Notes: generated from the sequence alone by a model not told the origin. 64,000 nt of DNA from Butyrivibrio sp. (GCA_017535785.1 JAFXTN010000024.1:1-64000); one strand, 5' to 3'. Shown: positions 1 to 8,122, counted from the first letter of the stretch. Numbers and translations: made by a program.

Positions 1-29
1 AGAAAAGAAAAAAGAAAAAACAATCTAAA

Positions 30-57
30 AAAGAATGTCAACCGACATTCTTTTTTT
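30..57. terminator. Bidirectional intrinsic terminator
   Basis: A 10-bp perfect stem (AAAGAATGTC with GACATTCTTT) closes on a 4-base AACC loop. It is preceded by an A-run and followed by a T-run, so it can stop transcription in both directions. It lies just past the stop codon of dtd on the minus strand. Nothing else is seen in the first 89 bases. Confidence 0.75.
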
Positions 58-89
58 GTGTCTTAAACCGGGCCGCTCCCGCCCTCAAC

Positions 90-524
90 TTATATATCAA
101 GAACTATCGTCACAGGTCCGTCGTTTTCTGATGTAACTTTCATATCCGCACCGAACTCTCCTGTTCCGACTTCGAAGCCCCTATCTCTGCACTCCTTGAC
201 CACAAGCTCATATAAAGGTATCGCAAGCTCAGGTCTGGCAGCATCAGTAAATCCGGGTCTTCTCGAAGAACAATCCGCATATAAAGTAAACTGGCTTACG
301 ATAAGGAGCTTCGCTCCGGCATCTTTGGGATTTATGTTCATCTTGCCGTTCTCGTCTTCAAATATCCTAAGGCCACAGATCTTATCGGCCATCTTCTTAG
401 CCTTTTCTTCGGTATCCGATACATGCACACCGAGAAGTACCAGAAAACCTTTATCGATCTCCGCCACTCTCTTACCGTCTATATCAACCGATGCAGATAA
501 TACTCTCGTCAATACCGCTCTCAT
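90..524 (-). CDS. dtd: D-aminoacyl-tRNA deacylase (DTD)
   Basis: This enzyme hydrolyses D-amino acids (and glycine wrongly charged on tRNA-Ala) from tRNA in the cytoplasm, a proofreading step in translation. The 144 residues match the usual length of about 145-150. Both family signatures are present: SQFTLYAD at residues 77-84 and the Gly-cisPro motif GPVT at 136-139, which together form the chirality-selective pocket. The start at 524 is supported by GGAGAG seven bases upstream. It ends next to the bidirectional terminator at 30-57, so any operon partner would lie upstream on the minus strand. The next minus-strand gene upstream, agrD, is separated from it by a strong hairpin, so dtd probably has its own promoter. 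Confidence 0.95.
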   Translation of the reverse strand: MRAVLTRVLSASVDIDGKRVAEIDKGFLVLLGVHVSDTEEKAKKMADKICGLRIFEDENGKMNINPKDAGAKLLIVSQFTLYADCSSRRPGFTDAARPELAIPLYELVVKECRDRGFEVGTGEFGADMKVTSENDGPVTIVLDI

Positions 525-609
525 GTCAATCTCTCCTGTGATAGGTTCCGTTTTATTGGTATTTTAGCATGGCAATTTTCTTCATTCAATCAATATCTTC
601 TTACATAAA

Positions 610-648
610 ACACTTCGGCGCCCTGCATATGGCAGGACGCCGAAGTGT
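610..648 (-). terminator. Terminator of the agrC-agrD minus-strand unit
   Basis: A long hairpin has an 11-bp perfect outer stem (ACACTTCGGCG with CGCCGAAGTGT) and a 5-bp inner stem (CCTGC with GCAGG). On the minus strand it is followed by a short TTTT. It lies 24 bases beyond the agrD stop codon and before dtd, so it most likely ends the agrC-VTC-DUF4956-agrD transcript. The T-tract is weak, so some readthrough is possible. Confidence 0.7.
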
Positions 649-672
649 ATATGTTTAAATGTTCATTGTGTT

Positions 673-819
673 TTATTTTGCTGATAAGAAGCTCTTTAAG
701 CCCTTAGGTGCGAGCGGCTGATGTCCATACATCATGCAACGGTTCTCTGAATTAACCTTTACCGCAGCCCTTGAAAGCTTCTCAAGTCCCTTAGCCAATA
801 TCTTTTTTTCACCCTTCAT
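673..819 (-). CDS. agrD: AgrD-like cyclic autoinducer precursor peptide
   Basis: This is a 48-residue peptide with a strong AAGGAGGTG ribosome site before the ATG. Its layout is that of an AgrD pheromone precursor: a basic amphipathic N-terminal half (residues 1-22, rich in Lys/Leu/Ala), then a core with a single cysteine, NSENRCMMYGHQP (23-35), then a tail PLAPKGLKSFLSAK. Listeria AgrD has Cys plus four residues followed by a (Y/E)(Q/E)P..P..L recognition tail. By analogy, C28-M-M-Y-G32 would be the five-membered thiolactone ring, and HQPLAPKGL the part left after AgrB cleavage; this is inference. The peptide is not adjacent to agrB. It is the last gene of the agrC-VTC-DUF4956 minus-strand unit, 20 bases after the DUF4956 stop. 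Staphylococcal and Listeria agr loci instead run BDCA. Confidence 0.85.
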   Translation of the reverse strand: MKGEKKILAKGLEKLSRAAVKVNSENRCMMYGHQPLAPKGLKSFLSAK

Positions 820-839
820 TGCACGTTCACCTCCTTATA

Positions 840-1517
840 TTACAGTTCTTCACATTTTACTGCGACGGTACGGGAACAACTGATCTCAAGATTTCCGTTT
901 CTTACACGCATTTCATCGATCATCCCTTTGGTGGATGCGCCTGACTGCATAACGATCTTGTAGCTTAGTCTATATAAACTTCCCATTCCGTACGTACGCA
1001 CTTCCTGCAATTCGGCTCTTGCCGTATATTTAGCTAGGATATCATCAAATATACCTTCAAAGTCAAGGCCTTCAGGAATCGTAATCTTCAATAATTTTTC
1101 GTTTTCACCAATGTGAAGACTGTTAAGAATCACGCTCACAAGTGAAAGAATCACAACAAATATAACGGCAATACCAATGTATCCCATACCTGTTGCAAGG
1201 CCCGATGCCATGGCCAGGAAAATACTTGTTATTTCCTTACCGGCTCCCGGTGCCGAACGGAACTTTACCAATGAAAAAGCTCCGGCCACAGCTACTCCCA
1301 CTCCAAGGTTACCGTTAACCAACATGATAATGATCTGCACGATCGCAGGTATCAAAGATAAGGTAACAAAAAAGCTCTTTGAATAGCTGTTCCTCAATGT
1401 ATACATAAATGCTATAAAAATTCCGATAGCAAGTGATGCAAAAGTTGAAACTAGGAAGGTGACCCCCGTAACCATCCCGTTTGTCATAATGGACCCAAAT
1501 ATATAGTCTGCTGTCAT
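840..1517 (-). CDS. DUF4956 membrane protein
   Basis: This is a 225-residue protein with about four hydrophobic segments in its first 140 residues and a soluble C-terminal domain of about 85 residues. The loop GAFSLVKFRSAPG, around residues 79-91, is the conserved signature of the DUF4956 family. Its biochemical function is not known. DUF4956 genes are commonly found beside VTC/CYTH polyphosphate-polymerase and CotH-kinase genes, and the VTC partner is indeed next door here (49-base gap). The ATG at 1517 has AGAAGG upstream. It could be a membrane partner of the polymerase, for example in exporting or anchoring its product, but the sequence does not show this. It is the third gene of a unit starting with agrC and ending with agrD. 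Confidence 0.85.
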   Translation of the reverse strand: MTADYIFGSIMTNGMVTGVTFLVSTFASLAIGIFIAFMYTLRNSYSKSFFVTLSLIPAIVQIIIMLVNGNLGVGVAVAGAFSLVKFRSAPGAGKEITSIFLAMASGLATGMGYIGIAVIFVVILSLVSVILNSLHIGENEKLLKITIPEGLDFEGIFDDILAKYTARAELQEVRTYGMGSLYRLSYKIVMQSGASTKGMIDEMRVRNGNLEISCSRTVAVKCEEL

Positions 1518-1565
1518 TGTTTTTTACCTTCTGTCTTTTTTATAGTATTGCCGATATTCAGTTTT

Positions 1566-2297
1566 TTATACGGCGGTGCTCATTGCCACAAATCGTGGAT
1601 CGTTGCCGCTCATGTAATCGATATAACCTCTTCCATACTTAGAAAATGAAGTCTTTCGAATATTTAGCTCATCCAAAATCCTTGCAAGTTCTACGGACAT
1701 CGCTCCAGCTATCTTAAGTTCCATAAGATGCTGACCGGGCATTAGGATATCCTTGCCCACATTCCCCTCTTTTAACGATAATTTGTCCGTTCTCCATCTG
1801 ATGTTAGTATCAAATGTGATCCTTAGATCCGGATCATTGATCCCCTCCATTGCGATCCTGTCATAAGAGATCGCCATCGCAGGCACTAATTCCCCATAGT
1901 GCTTCTTCATATAATCAATCTCAGTCGATATCTGTGATTGATTTTGTAGCTCTTTTCCCTTTACAAGGTAATCAATTGCTTCAGAATAAGGCATTGAGAT
2001 CCTTCTTTTGTAGACAACACCCTTATACTTTTTCTTGATCTCAATAAAAGCATTGGTGTCATCTGCGGCCACGCCATATGAACGCAATCTGAGTTTTTCC
2101 TTGTAGATTGGCTTATCCAGAGAATTCTCGATAAGAGCAAAATCCGGTGTGTCAAAATAGATGTTCAGAATTGAAGTTTTCCCATAACTATCTACCCTTG
2201 CCATACCTTCAAGTCGTTTTCTCAGCGCTACATATTGCATGTCATCCAAAAGATATTTGACCTCGATCCTCTCGAAGACATCTTTGTAACCCGCCAT
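1566..2297 (-). CDS. Polyphosphate polymerase domain protein (VTC/CYTH fold)
   Basis: This 243-residue soluble protein fits the VTC domain of the CYTH/triphosphate-tunnel superfamily. The basic and acidic strands that line the tunnel are visible in order: ERIEVKYLL (9-17), EKLRLRSYG (67-75), FIEIKKKYKG (84-93), VYKRRIS (95-101), a central ISYDR, and near the end LMELKI. Yeast Vtc4 makes polyphosphate from ATP with such a domain. Bacterial homologues are assumed to handle polyphosphate or another triphosphate, and the substrate here is inference. The start has AAGGAGG seven bases upstream. It lies between agrC and the DUF4956 gene with short gaps, so it is probably co-transcribed with the quorum-sensing kinase. 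Confidence 0.85.
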   Translation of the reverse strand: MAGYKDVFERIEVKYLLDDMQYVALRKRLEGMARVDSYGKTSILNIYFDTPDFALIENSLDKPIYKEKLRLRSYGVAADDTNAFIEIKKKYKGVVYKRRISMPYSEAIDYLVKGKELQNQSQISTEIDYMKKHYGELVPAMAISYDRIAMEGINDPDLRITFDTNIRWRTDKLSLKEGNVGKDILMPGQHLMELKIAGAMSVELARILDELNIRKTSFSKYGRGYIDYMSGNDPRFVAMSTAV

Positions 2298-2389
2298 ATG
2301 TACCTCCTTCGCTCGAGCTAAAACCCATTATAAACGTTTTCGGAGGTCATATTTCTTAGATGTAAAAATTACCGAGTTTTATGTAATTT

Positions 2390-3691
2390 TTAATGGATTC
2401 CATATAGAATTGCGACTACTGTGAATTCTTCGATATTGTCTTTTATCACCACTTCACCGTCGTAATACTTGACCGCTTTCTTCACGGAAGACAGGCCTAT
2501 TCCGTGGTTTTCCTTATCTTCTTTAGTAGTAAAATAAGCCCCGTCACTTCCTCTTCTCTTTTCACTTATGCAGCTGTTCTTGATGCATATACGAAGTATC
2601 CCTTTTTCATAAGACACTTCCACTTTGATATATCTTTTTCCCGGTTCGACCTTATAGCACGCTTCCAGCGCATTTTCCAAAAGATTTCCGAGTATGACAA
2701 CGAGGTGATCGCTCCTGAATTCAAGCTTCGCAGGCACAAATACAGTTGCATCGAAATCTATTCCGTTACTCTTGGCGATCTTGTATTTATGATTGATGAG
2801 CGAATCGATAATAATGTTTCCGCTCCTTGAGATCTCCTCAGCATCTACATTTATACCATCCTTAAGAAGTCTTTCGATATATTCGCAGGCCTCCTCGTTA
2901 TGGCCTTGCTTTATCATCTCAAAAAGACCCGTGAGATGGTTCTTCATATCATGCCTTGTCCTTCTGATCTCGGAATAGAAGTTTTCCTGGTCACTTGCCT
3001 GTGCAGAGCAAAGCTCAAGCTGCTTACAATACAGCCTGTTTTCCGATTTAAGCTCAGCATCAAGGCTTATCTTATCGTAAACCTCGAAGATGATATAGTT
3101 CATAAGAAGGAAAAAACATCCCGAAATAATGGCCATATTGGTATAAACGGTATAATTCGAAGCCAGTAAAAAGAGCCAGTTCATAAGAATGACGCTTATG
3201 ATCGGAATGAGCAGTATAACAGAATAAACTCTTCCCGGAATGTCACTGTGTCTCTTATCTTTTTTGGTCTTACTGAGAACGATATCCATGATAAGAAGCA
3301 GCACTGAGGCCATGTAGCCTCCTGTCTTGTTTCGGATAGCAATGTCAACGCCGACAAATGTCATGATCAAGATGCCCGCAACTTCCATGAGCATATTGAT
3401 AACGCAGATCATTATCGCAAAAAAAGCGCTTCTTTTGATCGGAACGTCCCTCTCGATAACCCCGATGATAAACAGGATAAAAACATTGATACTTATCATG
3501 AGCCAAGGATTTATTGAGTTAATAAAATGATTGGTTAAGATCTGATAGACAATAAAACAAGCCCAGCCTATTTTTCCCGCCACTACGCGATTATTCCTCT
3601 TTCCAAGAAACAGCGTCATCAGCTTTTGAAAAATATAAGCATAAAGAAATGGAACGAATATTTCCGGTATAAGCATTATTAATTCCGTCAT
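2390..3691 (-). CDS. agrC: AgrC-type sensor histidine kinase (GHKL family)
   Basis: This is a membrane kinase that would sense the extracellular cyclic peptide and phosphorylate AgrA. The N-terminal half (about 200 residues) holds five to seven hydrophobic segments and no large external domain, as in AgrC. The cytoplasmic half has the AgrC-style histidine box RRTRHDMKNHL, the ATP-binding N-box LGNLLENALEA, and a G-box GIGLSSVKKAV close to the end. The ATG at 3691 was chosen because GGTGG lies six bases upstream and the protein then begins directly with a membrane helix. A longer reading from 3769 would add 26 residues (459 in all) overlapping the promoter region. It is divergent from agrA-agrB and heads the VTC-DUF4956-agrD unit. 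Confidence 0.88.
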   Translation of the reverse strand: MTELIMLIPEIFVPFLYAYIFQKLMTLFLGKRNNRVVAGKIGWACFIVYQILTNHFINSINPWLMISINVFILFIIGVIERDVPIKRSAFFAIMICVINMLMEVAGILIMTFVGVDIAIRNKTGGYMASVLLLIMDIVLSKTKKDKRHSDIPGRVYSVILLIPIISVILMNWLFLLASNYTVYTNMAIISGCFFLLMNYIIFEVYDKISLDAELKSENRLYCKQLELCSAQASDQENFYSEIRRTRHDMKNHLTGLFEMIKQGHNEEACEYIERLLKDGINVDAEEISRSGNIIIDSLINHKYKIAKSNGIDFDATVFVPAKLEFRSDHLVVILGNLLENALEACYKVEPGKRYIKVEVSYEKGILRICIKNSCISEKRRGSDGAYFTTKEDKENHGIGLSSVKKAVKYYDGEVVIKDNIEEFTVVAILYGIH

Positions 3692-3765
3692 TTTCCCACC
3701 ACCTATAATTTTATAGATACCCCATCTAAACAACATTAAAACATTTTCATACTCCTTTATGCAAC

Positions 3766-3801
3766 ACATGTTTTCAAAACCATGTCAAAATGTGATATAC
3801 T
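3766..3801 (+). promoter_or_regulatory. agrAB promoter with overlapping 20-bp palindrome
   Basis: On the plus strand, TTCAAA (3773-3778), a 17-base spacer and TATACT (3796-3801) make a plausible housekeeping promoter for agrA-agrB. An imperfect palindrome at 3766-3785 (ACATG-TTTTC-AAAAC-CATGT, 16 of 20 positions symmetric) covers the -35 element. Its placement in the divergent agrC/agrA region suggests a regulator site, possibly for AgrA itself. LytTR proteins usually bind direct repeats, so the binding protein is uncertain. Confidence 0.5.
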
Positions 3802-3900
3802 ACGAGGGAAGGGACAGAAAACGTTTAAGTAATTACAGTGAACACATACCCATCCTACAATTTAGAACATTTTATGATTATAGCTTGAAGGAGCACGGAT

Positions 3901-4671
3901 ATGTTAAAAATTGCAATATGCGACGACGACGTAAAACTGGCCGGGTGGCTGGAATCACAGGTTAATACTGAATGCCTTACTAGCGGCATACGTGCCGATA
4001 TCGATATTTTCTACGACGGTCTTCCTCTTGTAAAAAATTTTGAGAACGGAAAAGACTACGATATCATCTTTCTTGATATCGAGATGGAAAATATGGATGG
4101 CATTTCAACTGCCCGAAACATACGTAAATTCAGTAAGGATGTGATCCTTATCTATATATCGGGTTATGACAATTACCTAAAAGAGCTCTTTGAAGTAGAG
4201 CCCTTCCGGTTTCTGTCAAAGCCCGTAAATATCGACAAATTCAAATTGTATTTTAATCAGGCTCTCGGAAAACTGGAAGAAAACGAAGGATACTTCCAAT
4301 ATATCTATAAAAGAGAGTTTATTAAAGTTCCGATAAAAAACATTGCATACTTTGAAAGTTCGAGCCGACTTGTTCATATACACCTAAGTGACGGCACGGT
4401 CAGACAGTTCTACGGAAAAATAAATGATATAGAAAAGAATATAGACAGCAACCGCTTCTTTTTCCTTAGGATCCATCAGTCTTTCCTTATCAACTATAAG
4501 TACGTCAAAAGGATCAGCTATTCATATGTGATCATGCATGTGGGAAATGAAGAAGTCGAGCTTAAGATAAGCGAAAAGAAGCAAAAAGAGATACGTGATA
4601 AGGTGTGCAACATCGCTGTGGCACAAAGCAAATTTGAAAGCAGCGGTTGTCCCAATCATAAAAATCACTAG
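3901..4671 (+). CDS. agrA: AgrA-type response regulator (REC + LytTR)
   Basis: This is a 256-residue transcription regulator. The receiver domain (about 1-125) has the acidic pair in ICDDD, the phosphoacceptor Asp in FLDIEMENMDG (D59) and the conserved Lys in FLSKPVN. The C-terminal LytTR DNA-binding domain (about 135-240) runs from FIKVPIKNIAYFES through RFFFLRIHQSFLINYKYV. AAGGAG precedes the ATG by nine bases. It is followed by agrB eight bases later and is divergent from the kinase agrC. In known agr systems AgrA, once phosphorylated by AgrC, activates the agr promoter; its targets here would include the divergent region and perhaps the VTC-DUF4956 pair. Confidence 0.9.
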   Translation: MLKIAICDDDVKLAGWLESQVNTECLTSGIRADIDIFYDGLPLVKNFENGKDYDIIFLDIEMENMDGISTARNIRKFSKDVILIYISGYDNYLKELFEVEPFRFLSKPVNIDKFKLYFNQALGKLEENEGYFQYIYKREFIKVPIKNIAYFESSSRLVHIHLSDGTVRQFYGKINDIEKNIDSNRFFFLRIHQSFLINYKYVKRISYSYVIMHVGNEEVELKISEKKQKEIRDKVCNIAVAQSKFESSGCPNHKNH

Positions 4672-4679
4672 GGGTAAAA

Positions 4680-5261
4680 ATGGAATTTCTTTCTAAGAAG
4701 CTTACAGATTATATTCTAAAAAAGAATGTGATAGAAAAAGAAAACTATGAAATATATCAATATGGTTTCGAGTCAGCGCTTGAAACCATGTTTTGTTTCG
4801 CATCCGCAATTGCGATCGCGGCATTCATGCACGCTATCCCGCAGGCACTCTTCTTCTCTTTCTTCTTCCTGCTTATGCGTTCATACACAGGAGGCCTGCA
4901 TCTAAAGACCTTTAGAGCGTGTTATATATTCTCATGCCTTTTGCTGGTCGCATGCCTTTTTCTTGCCAAAAATGTGAGCGCATATCCTATAGTATCCACA
5001 ATGATATACGCCGCGTCAGTACTTGTGATCTTGATCACCGGTCCCGTCGATCATCCGAACAAGCCGGTCGAAGAATCAGATAGCAAGAGATTTATGCTCA
5101 GGTCTTATATCATCCTTGGCATCAGTATCGTTACAGCTATTGCGTTATTTATTTCAGGGAACCGCTCATATCTTTTCCTTGAAGCTGTGACCTTTGCTTT
5201 TATAGCAATAACGGGAATTCTCGGAAAAGCCTTTAACAGATACACCGGCGTTACTGACTGA
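4680..5261 (+). CDS. agrB: AgrB-like pheromone-processing membrane protease
   Basis: This is an integral membrane cysteine endopeptidase that trims AgrD and forms the thiolactone ring. Its 193 residues match the AgrB family. The catalytic pair is clear: H74 in RSYTGGLHLKTF and C81 in RACYIF, seven residues apart exactly as His77 and Cys84 of Staphylococcus aureus AgrB. Five or six hydrophobic segments follow the amphipathic N-terminus, and the loop GPVDHPNKPV before the last helices is also typical. It is read with agrA (8-base gap, AGGGG ribosome site). No agrD follows it; the only candidate substrate in the window is the peptide at 673-819. Confidence 0.92.
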   Translation: MEFLSKKLTDYILKKNVIEKENYEIYQYGFESALETMFCFASAIAIAAFMHAIPQALFFSFFFLLMRSYTGGLHLKTFRACYIFSCLLLVACLFLAKNVSAYPIVSTMIYAASVLVILITGPVDHPNKPVEESDSKRFMLRSYIILGISIVTAIALFISGNRSYLFLEAVTFAFIAITGILGKAFNRYTGVTD

Positions 5262-5289
5262 TCTGTTTACCGGTAAAAAGAGCTTTCTC

Positions 5290-6279
5290 CTATTTGTACA
5301 TTGCTATCCGTTCCTTAAGTTCATTCTCAAATCTCTGCGCAACTTCCTTTGGCGCGGTTATTTTTACGCCGTTTCCAAGCGCAAATATCCATCCAAAGAA
5401 CTGATCGCTCAAAGCGACGTTAACGATCGTTTCGCTGTAGCCTTCTTCAGTACTCTTTCTTATCGTTATATCTTTTCCGAATCTATCAAGAAGGATTCCG
5501 ACCATTTCATTCTTAAACATGAGCTTTACGGATGTTTCATCGCCGCCGAACATACCGAAATTCATGCGTGAATAAGCTGCCATATCCAAAGCGGAAAAGG
5601 CTTCCTTGCCTTCTCTTTTTTCTTCAAGATGAACGATCTTTCTCATCTTATCAACTCTGTAATGCTTGATCTTCGATGCGTTGCTGTCATAACCTATAAG
5701 ATAATAATTCTCATCATCAAAAGTAAGAGCCCAGGGGCTTATCTCATACATACCGTCTTTCCTCGGTACCATCTTCTTATCGAGGTTCCACTGAAGATAC
5801 TCAAATCTTATCTTCTTATTGTGAGCAATGGCGTTATGTATCTCATCGACCACGTAGTATATACTCTCATTCATGGTCTTGATCCTACCCTGGACCACAA
5901 CCTGTCTTCGAAGCTGCATAGCTTCATAGTCACTACCAAGGGCAGTAACTTTCTTTATAAGCTCTGAAGATTTTTTCTCCGTAATGAATTTGGAGGATTG
6001 TATGGAATCCACTAAAAGCTTGAGTTCTGCAAGCTCAAAATGCTTGGAACCCACATGATAATAAAAGTGTCTTCCGTATTGTTCCCCGATAACATCAATA
6101 CCAAGAACTCTGAGCGCTTCCATATCATCATACAGACTCTTTCTGTCTGCAGTAACTCCGCGTGCCTCAAGCTGTTCCTTGATCTGCGGCATAGTAAGAA
6201 AATGCTCATCGTCGGTTTTCTCAACCATTATCTTGGCAAGATAATACAACTTAAGCTTTTGATTAGTCCCCTTTGGCAT
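5290..6279 (-). CDS. WYL-domain transcriptional regulator
   Basis: This is a 329-residue cytoplasmic regulator. An N-terminal winged helix (about 1-65) contains TMPQIKEQLEARGVTADRKSLYDDMEAL. A WYL ligand-sensing domain of about 80 residues starts near 150 (RFEYLQWNLDKK, then WALTFDDENYYLIGYD), and a WCX-type C-terminal extension follows. The ATG at 6279 was preferred over a GTG at 6297 because GGGAG lies six bases before it. The gene is 25 bases after the anchored DctP and so is probably the last gene of the kinase-regulator-DctP operon, unusual company for a WYL protein. Ligand and targets are unknown. It converges on agrB with only 28 bases between. Confidence 0.85.
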   Translation of the reverse strand: MPKGTNQKLKLYYLAKIMVEKTDDEHFLTMPQIKEQLEARGVTADRKSLYDDMEALRVLGIDVIGEQYGRHFYYHVGSKHFELAELKLLVDSIQSSKFITEKKSSELIKKVTALGSDYEAMQLRRQVVVQGRIKTMNESIYYVVDEIHNAIAHNKKIRFEYLQWNLDKKMVPRKDGMYEISPWALTFDDENYYLIGYDSNASKIKHYRVDKMRKIVHLEEKREGKEAFSALDMAAYSRMNFGMFGGDETSVKLMFKNEMVGILLDRFGKDITIRKSTEEGYSETIVNVALSDQFFGWIFALGNGVKITAPKEVAQRFENELKERIAMYK

Positions 6280-6304
6280 AGCGTTCTCCCAAAACACATA
6301 AAGA

Positions 6305-7315
6305 TCAATAATCGATTATCTTATTGATAAGCTCCATATCATCGCCACAATATTTTACATACACATCGCTCATAGCGTCTCTGAACTTTTTCTTTTCGTC
6401 TGAAGAAAGCGAGGTTACGATCGTTCCGCTGTCGATAGCTTTTTTCTTGGATCGCTCTTCTCTCTGGATCCAGAGCTGTCTCTCATAAAGCGCCGATTCT
6501 TTGGCACACTCTCTTATTATCTCTTTGTCGGAATCTGAAAACATATTCCAAACAGCCTCAGAACAGATCTGCATCTCGGGAACTCTGACGTGTTCATCGA
6601 TCGTATAATACTTGGCAACCTTACAATGATTCATCGATTCATAAGATGGCCAGTTGTTCTCCGCCGCATCAACTATCCCCTGTTCAAGCGCGGAGTAAAC
6701 ATCTGAATAAACGATCTCAACCGGATTTGCTCCAAGTGCAGAGATCATATCTGCCATTATAGCAGATTCCTGAACTCTTATATTCATTCCCACGCAGTCT
6801 TCGATCGACGTAATGGGTTTATCGCTGCTGTAGAAGTTTCTTGCTCCCGCATCATACCACGAAAGACCGACAAGATTATAATTCCCTGCCTTTTCAAGGA
6901 ATTCATCGCCTATCTCTCCTTCAAGAACTCTCCACATGTGCGCCGAATCATCATACAGATAAGGTAAAAGAAGAACATTCATCTCCGGAATTCTCTCGGC
7001 AAGCTGAGAGACTGAAACTCTGGCAAAAGCAATCCCGCCGTACTTCATTTGATTGATCGCTTCAGCCTCACTTCCAAGCTCCGCTCCGTACTTTATCTTG
7101 ATCTTTATCCTTCCGTTTGTGCGCTCATAAACAAGGTCGGCGAATTTCTGTCCTCCGAGCGTTGTAGGATAATTCTCGGTCTGATTCTCAGCATAAAAAA
7201 GAACATACTCGGGAGCCGTTTCAGTCTTTTTTCTGTTGTCCATAAACCACATGACCACAGCCACGACAGCAGCCGAAAAAACTATGGCCGATGCTATTAT
7301 CCATCTCTTTTTCAT
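6305..7315 (-). CDS. Membrane-anchored DctP-type TRAP binding protein (sensory)
   Basis: This is a 336-residue DctP-family solute receptor. It begins with a single hydrophobic helix (residues 5-23) and then a basic stop (DNRKKTE), with no lipobox cysteine, so it should stay tethered by an N-terminal helix. The binding domain shows the family's conserved carboxylate-binding region, MNIRVQESAIMADMISALGANPVEIVYSDVYSALEQGIVDAAENNWPSY read across its middle. It overlaps the response regulator gene by 4 bases (ATGA) and belongs to the kinase operon, not to the TRAP permease genes, which have their own lipoprotein DctP. It is therefore more likely a ligand-sensing subunit for the kinase than a transport receptor (inference). 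Confidence 0.85.
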   Translation of the reverse strand: MKKRWIIASAIVFSAAVVAVVMWFMDNRKKTETAPEYVLFYAENQTENYPTTLGGQKFADLVYERTNGRIKIKIKYGAELGSEAEAINQMKYGGIAFARVSVSQLAERIPEMNVLLLPYLYDDSAHMWRVLEGEIGDEFLEKAGNYNLVGLSWYDAGARNFYSSDKPITSIEDCVGMNIRVQESAIMADMISALGANPVEIVYSDVYSALEQGIVDAAENNWPSYESMNHCKVAKYYTIDEHVRVPEMQICSEAVWNMFSDSDKEIIRECAKESALYERQLWIQREERSKKKAIDSGTIVTSLSSDEKKKFRDAMSDVYVKYCGDDMELINKIIDY

Positions 7316-8109
7316 GAACCCAAAACTCCGTTTCTGTAATCACTGGGAGTCATTCCCGTCATTCTCTTAAAGACCCTCGCGAAATAATTGGCATCGCGAT
7401 ATCCTGCTTCAGTACTGATATCCTTGATGTTTATAGCAGGGTTTGCGAGAAACTCTTTTGCCTTTCCTATCCTAAGCTCATTTAGATATACGATAAAGCT
7501 CTTTCCGAAATTCTGTTTGAAAAGCTTGCAGAAATAAACATCGGAGTATCCGAGAACACCCGCAACATCCTGAAGAGAAATATCTTCCTTGTAGTGTTCG
7601 TCGATATAATTCTTAGCTTCTCTGACAATGATACTGGACTTGCTATGGTCGGACTCTTCATTATCAATATCAAAAACAGTAGATGAGAGCTCGCTTTCTT
7701 TGGCCGTTGCACCTTCTGCTCTTTCTTTGTTCTTATCGGCGATGCTGAATGCTTCCTCGAAAGCACTTATAAGATCGTCGTCGGAACCCGGCTTTAACAG
7801 ATAATCAAGCGCCTTAACTTCAATAGCTTTTTTGGCATAACTGAATTCATCAAATGCCGTTAAGAATATTATACTGCAATAAGGATCGATATTTCTGATC
7901 TCTTCCGCAGCTTCAAGTCCGCTTTTCCCCGGCATCGCTATATCCAAAAGAGCGATCTGACAGTTGTTTTTGGTAAATTCTTCTACGGCCTCAAAGCCGT
8001 TCTCAGCAAAAAACACCTCGACCTGCTCCGGGAAAAAGCCGTTTATTTTCTTATATATAACCTGTCTTTCGATAGGTTCATCATCTGCAATAAGTACTCT
8101 GTACATCAT
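7312..8109 (-). CDS. Response regulator, REC + AraC-type HTH (YesN-like)
   Basis: This is a DNA-binding regulator of about 265 residues. The receiver domain (1-120) has DDE near the start, the phosphoacceptor in IALLDIAMPGKSG, and Lys in YLLKPGSDDDL. The C-terminal AraC double helix-turn-helix (about 165-262) includes ISLQDVAGVLGYSDVYFCKLFKQNFGKSF and ISTEAGYRDANYFARVFKRMTGMTPSDYR. The start at 8109 (or the next ATG at 8106) follows AAGGAG. It lies 13 bases after its kinase and overlaps the anchored DctP gene. It most likely activates the TRAP transporter operon at 9690-13120. Confidence 0.92.
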   Translation of the reverse strand: MMYRVLIADDEPIERQVIYKKINGFFPEQVEVFFAENGFEAVEEFTKNNCQIALLDIAMPGKSGLEAAEEIRNIDPYCSIIFLTAFDEFSYAKKAIEVKALDYLLKPGSDDDLISAFEEAFSIADKNKERAEGATAKESELSSTVFDIDNEESDHSKSSIIVREAKNYIDEHYKEDISLQDVAGVLGYSDVYFCKLFKQNFGKSFIVYLNELRIGKAKEFLANPAINIKDISTEAGYRDANYFARVFKRMTGMTPSDYRNGVLGS

Positions 8110-8122
8110 TACTCTCCTTGAT

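Noticed and set aside
2390-3769. Longer AgrC start at 3769
   Set aside because: It would place the start inside the promoter palindrome; the ATG at 3691 has a closer ribosome site and a better N-terminus.
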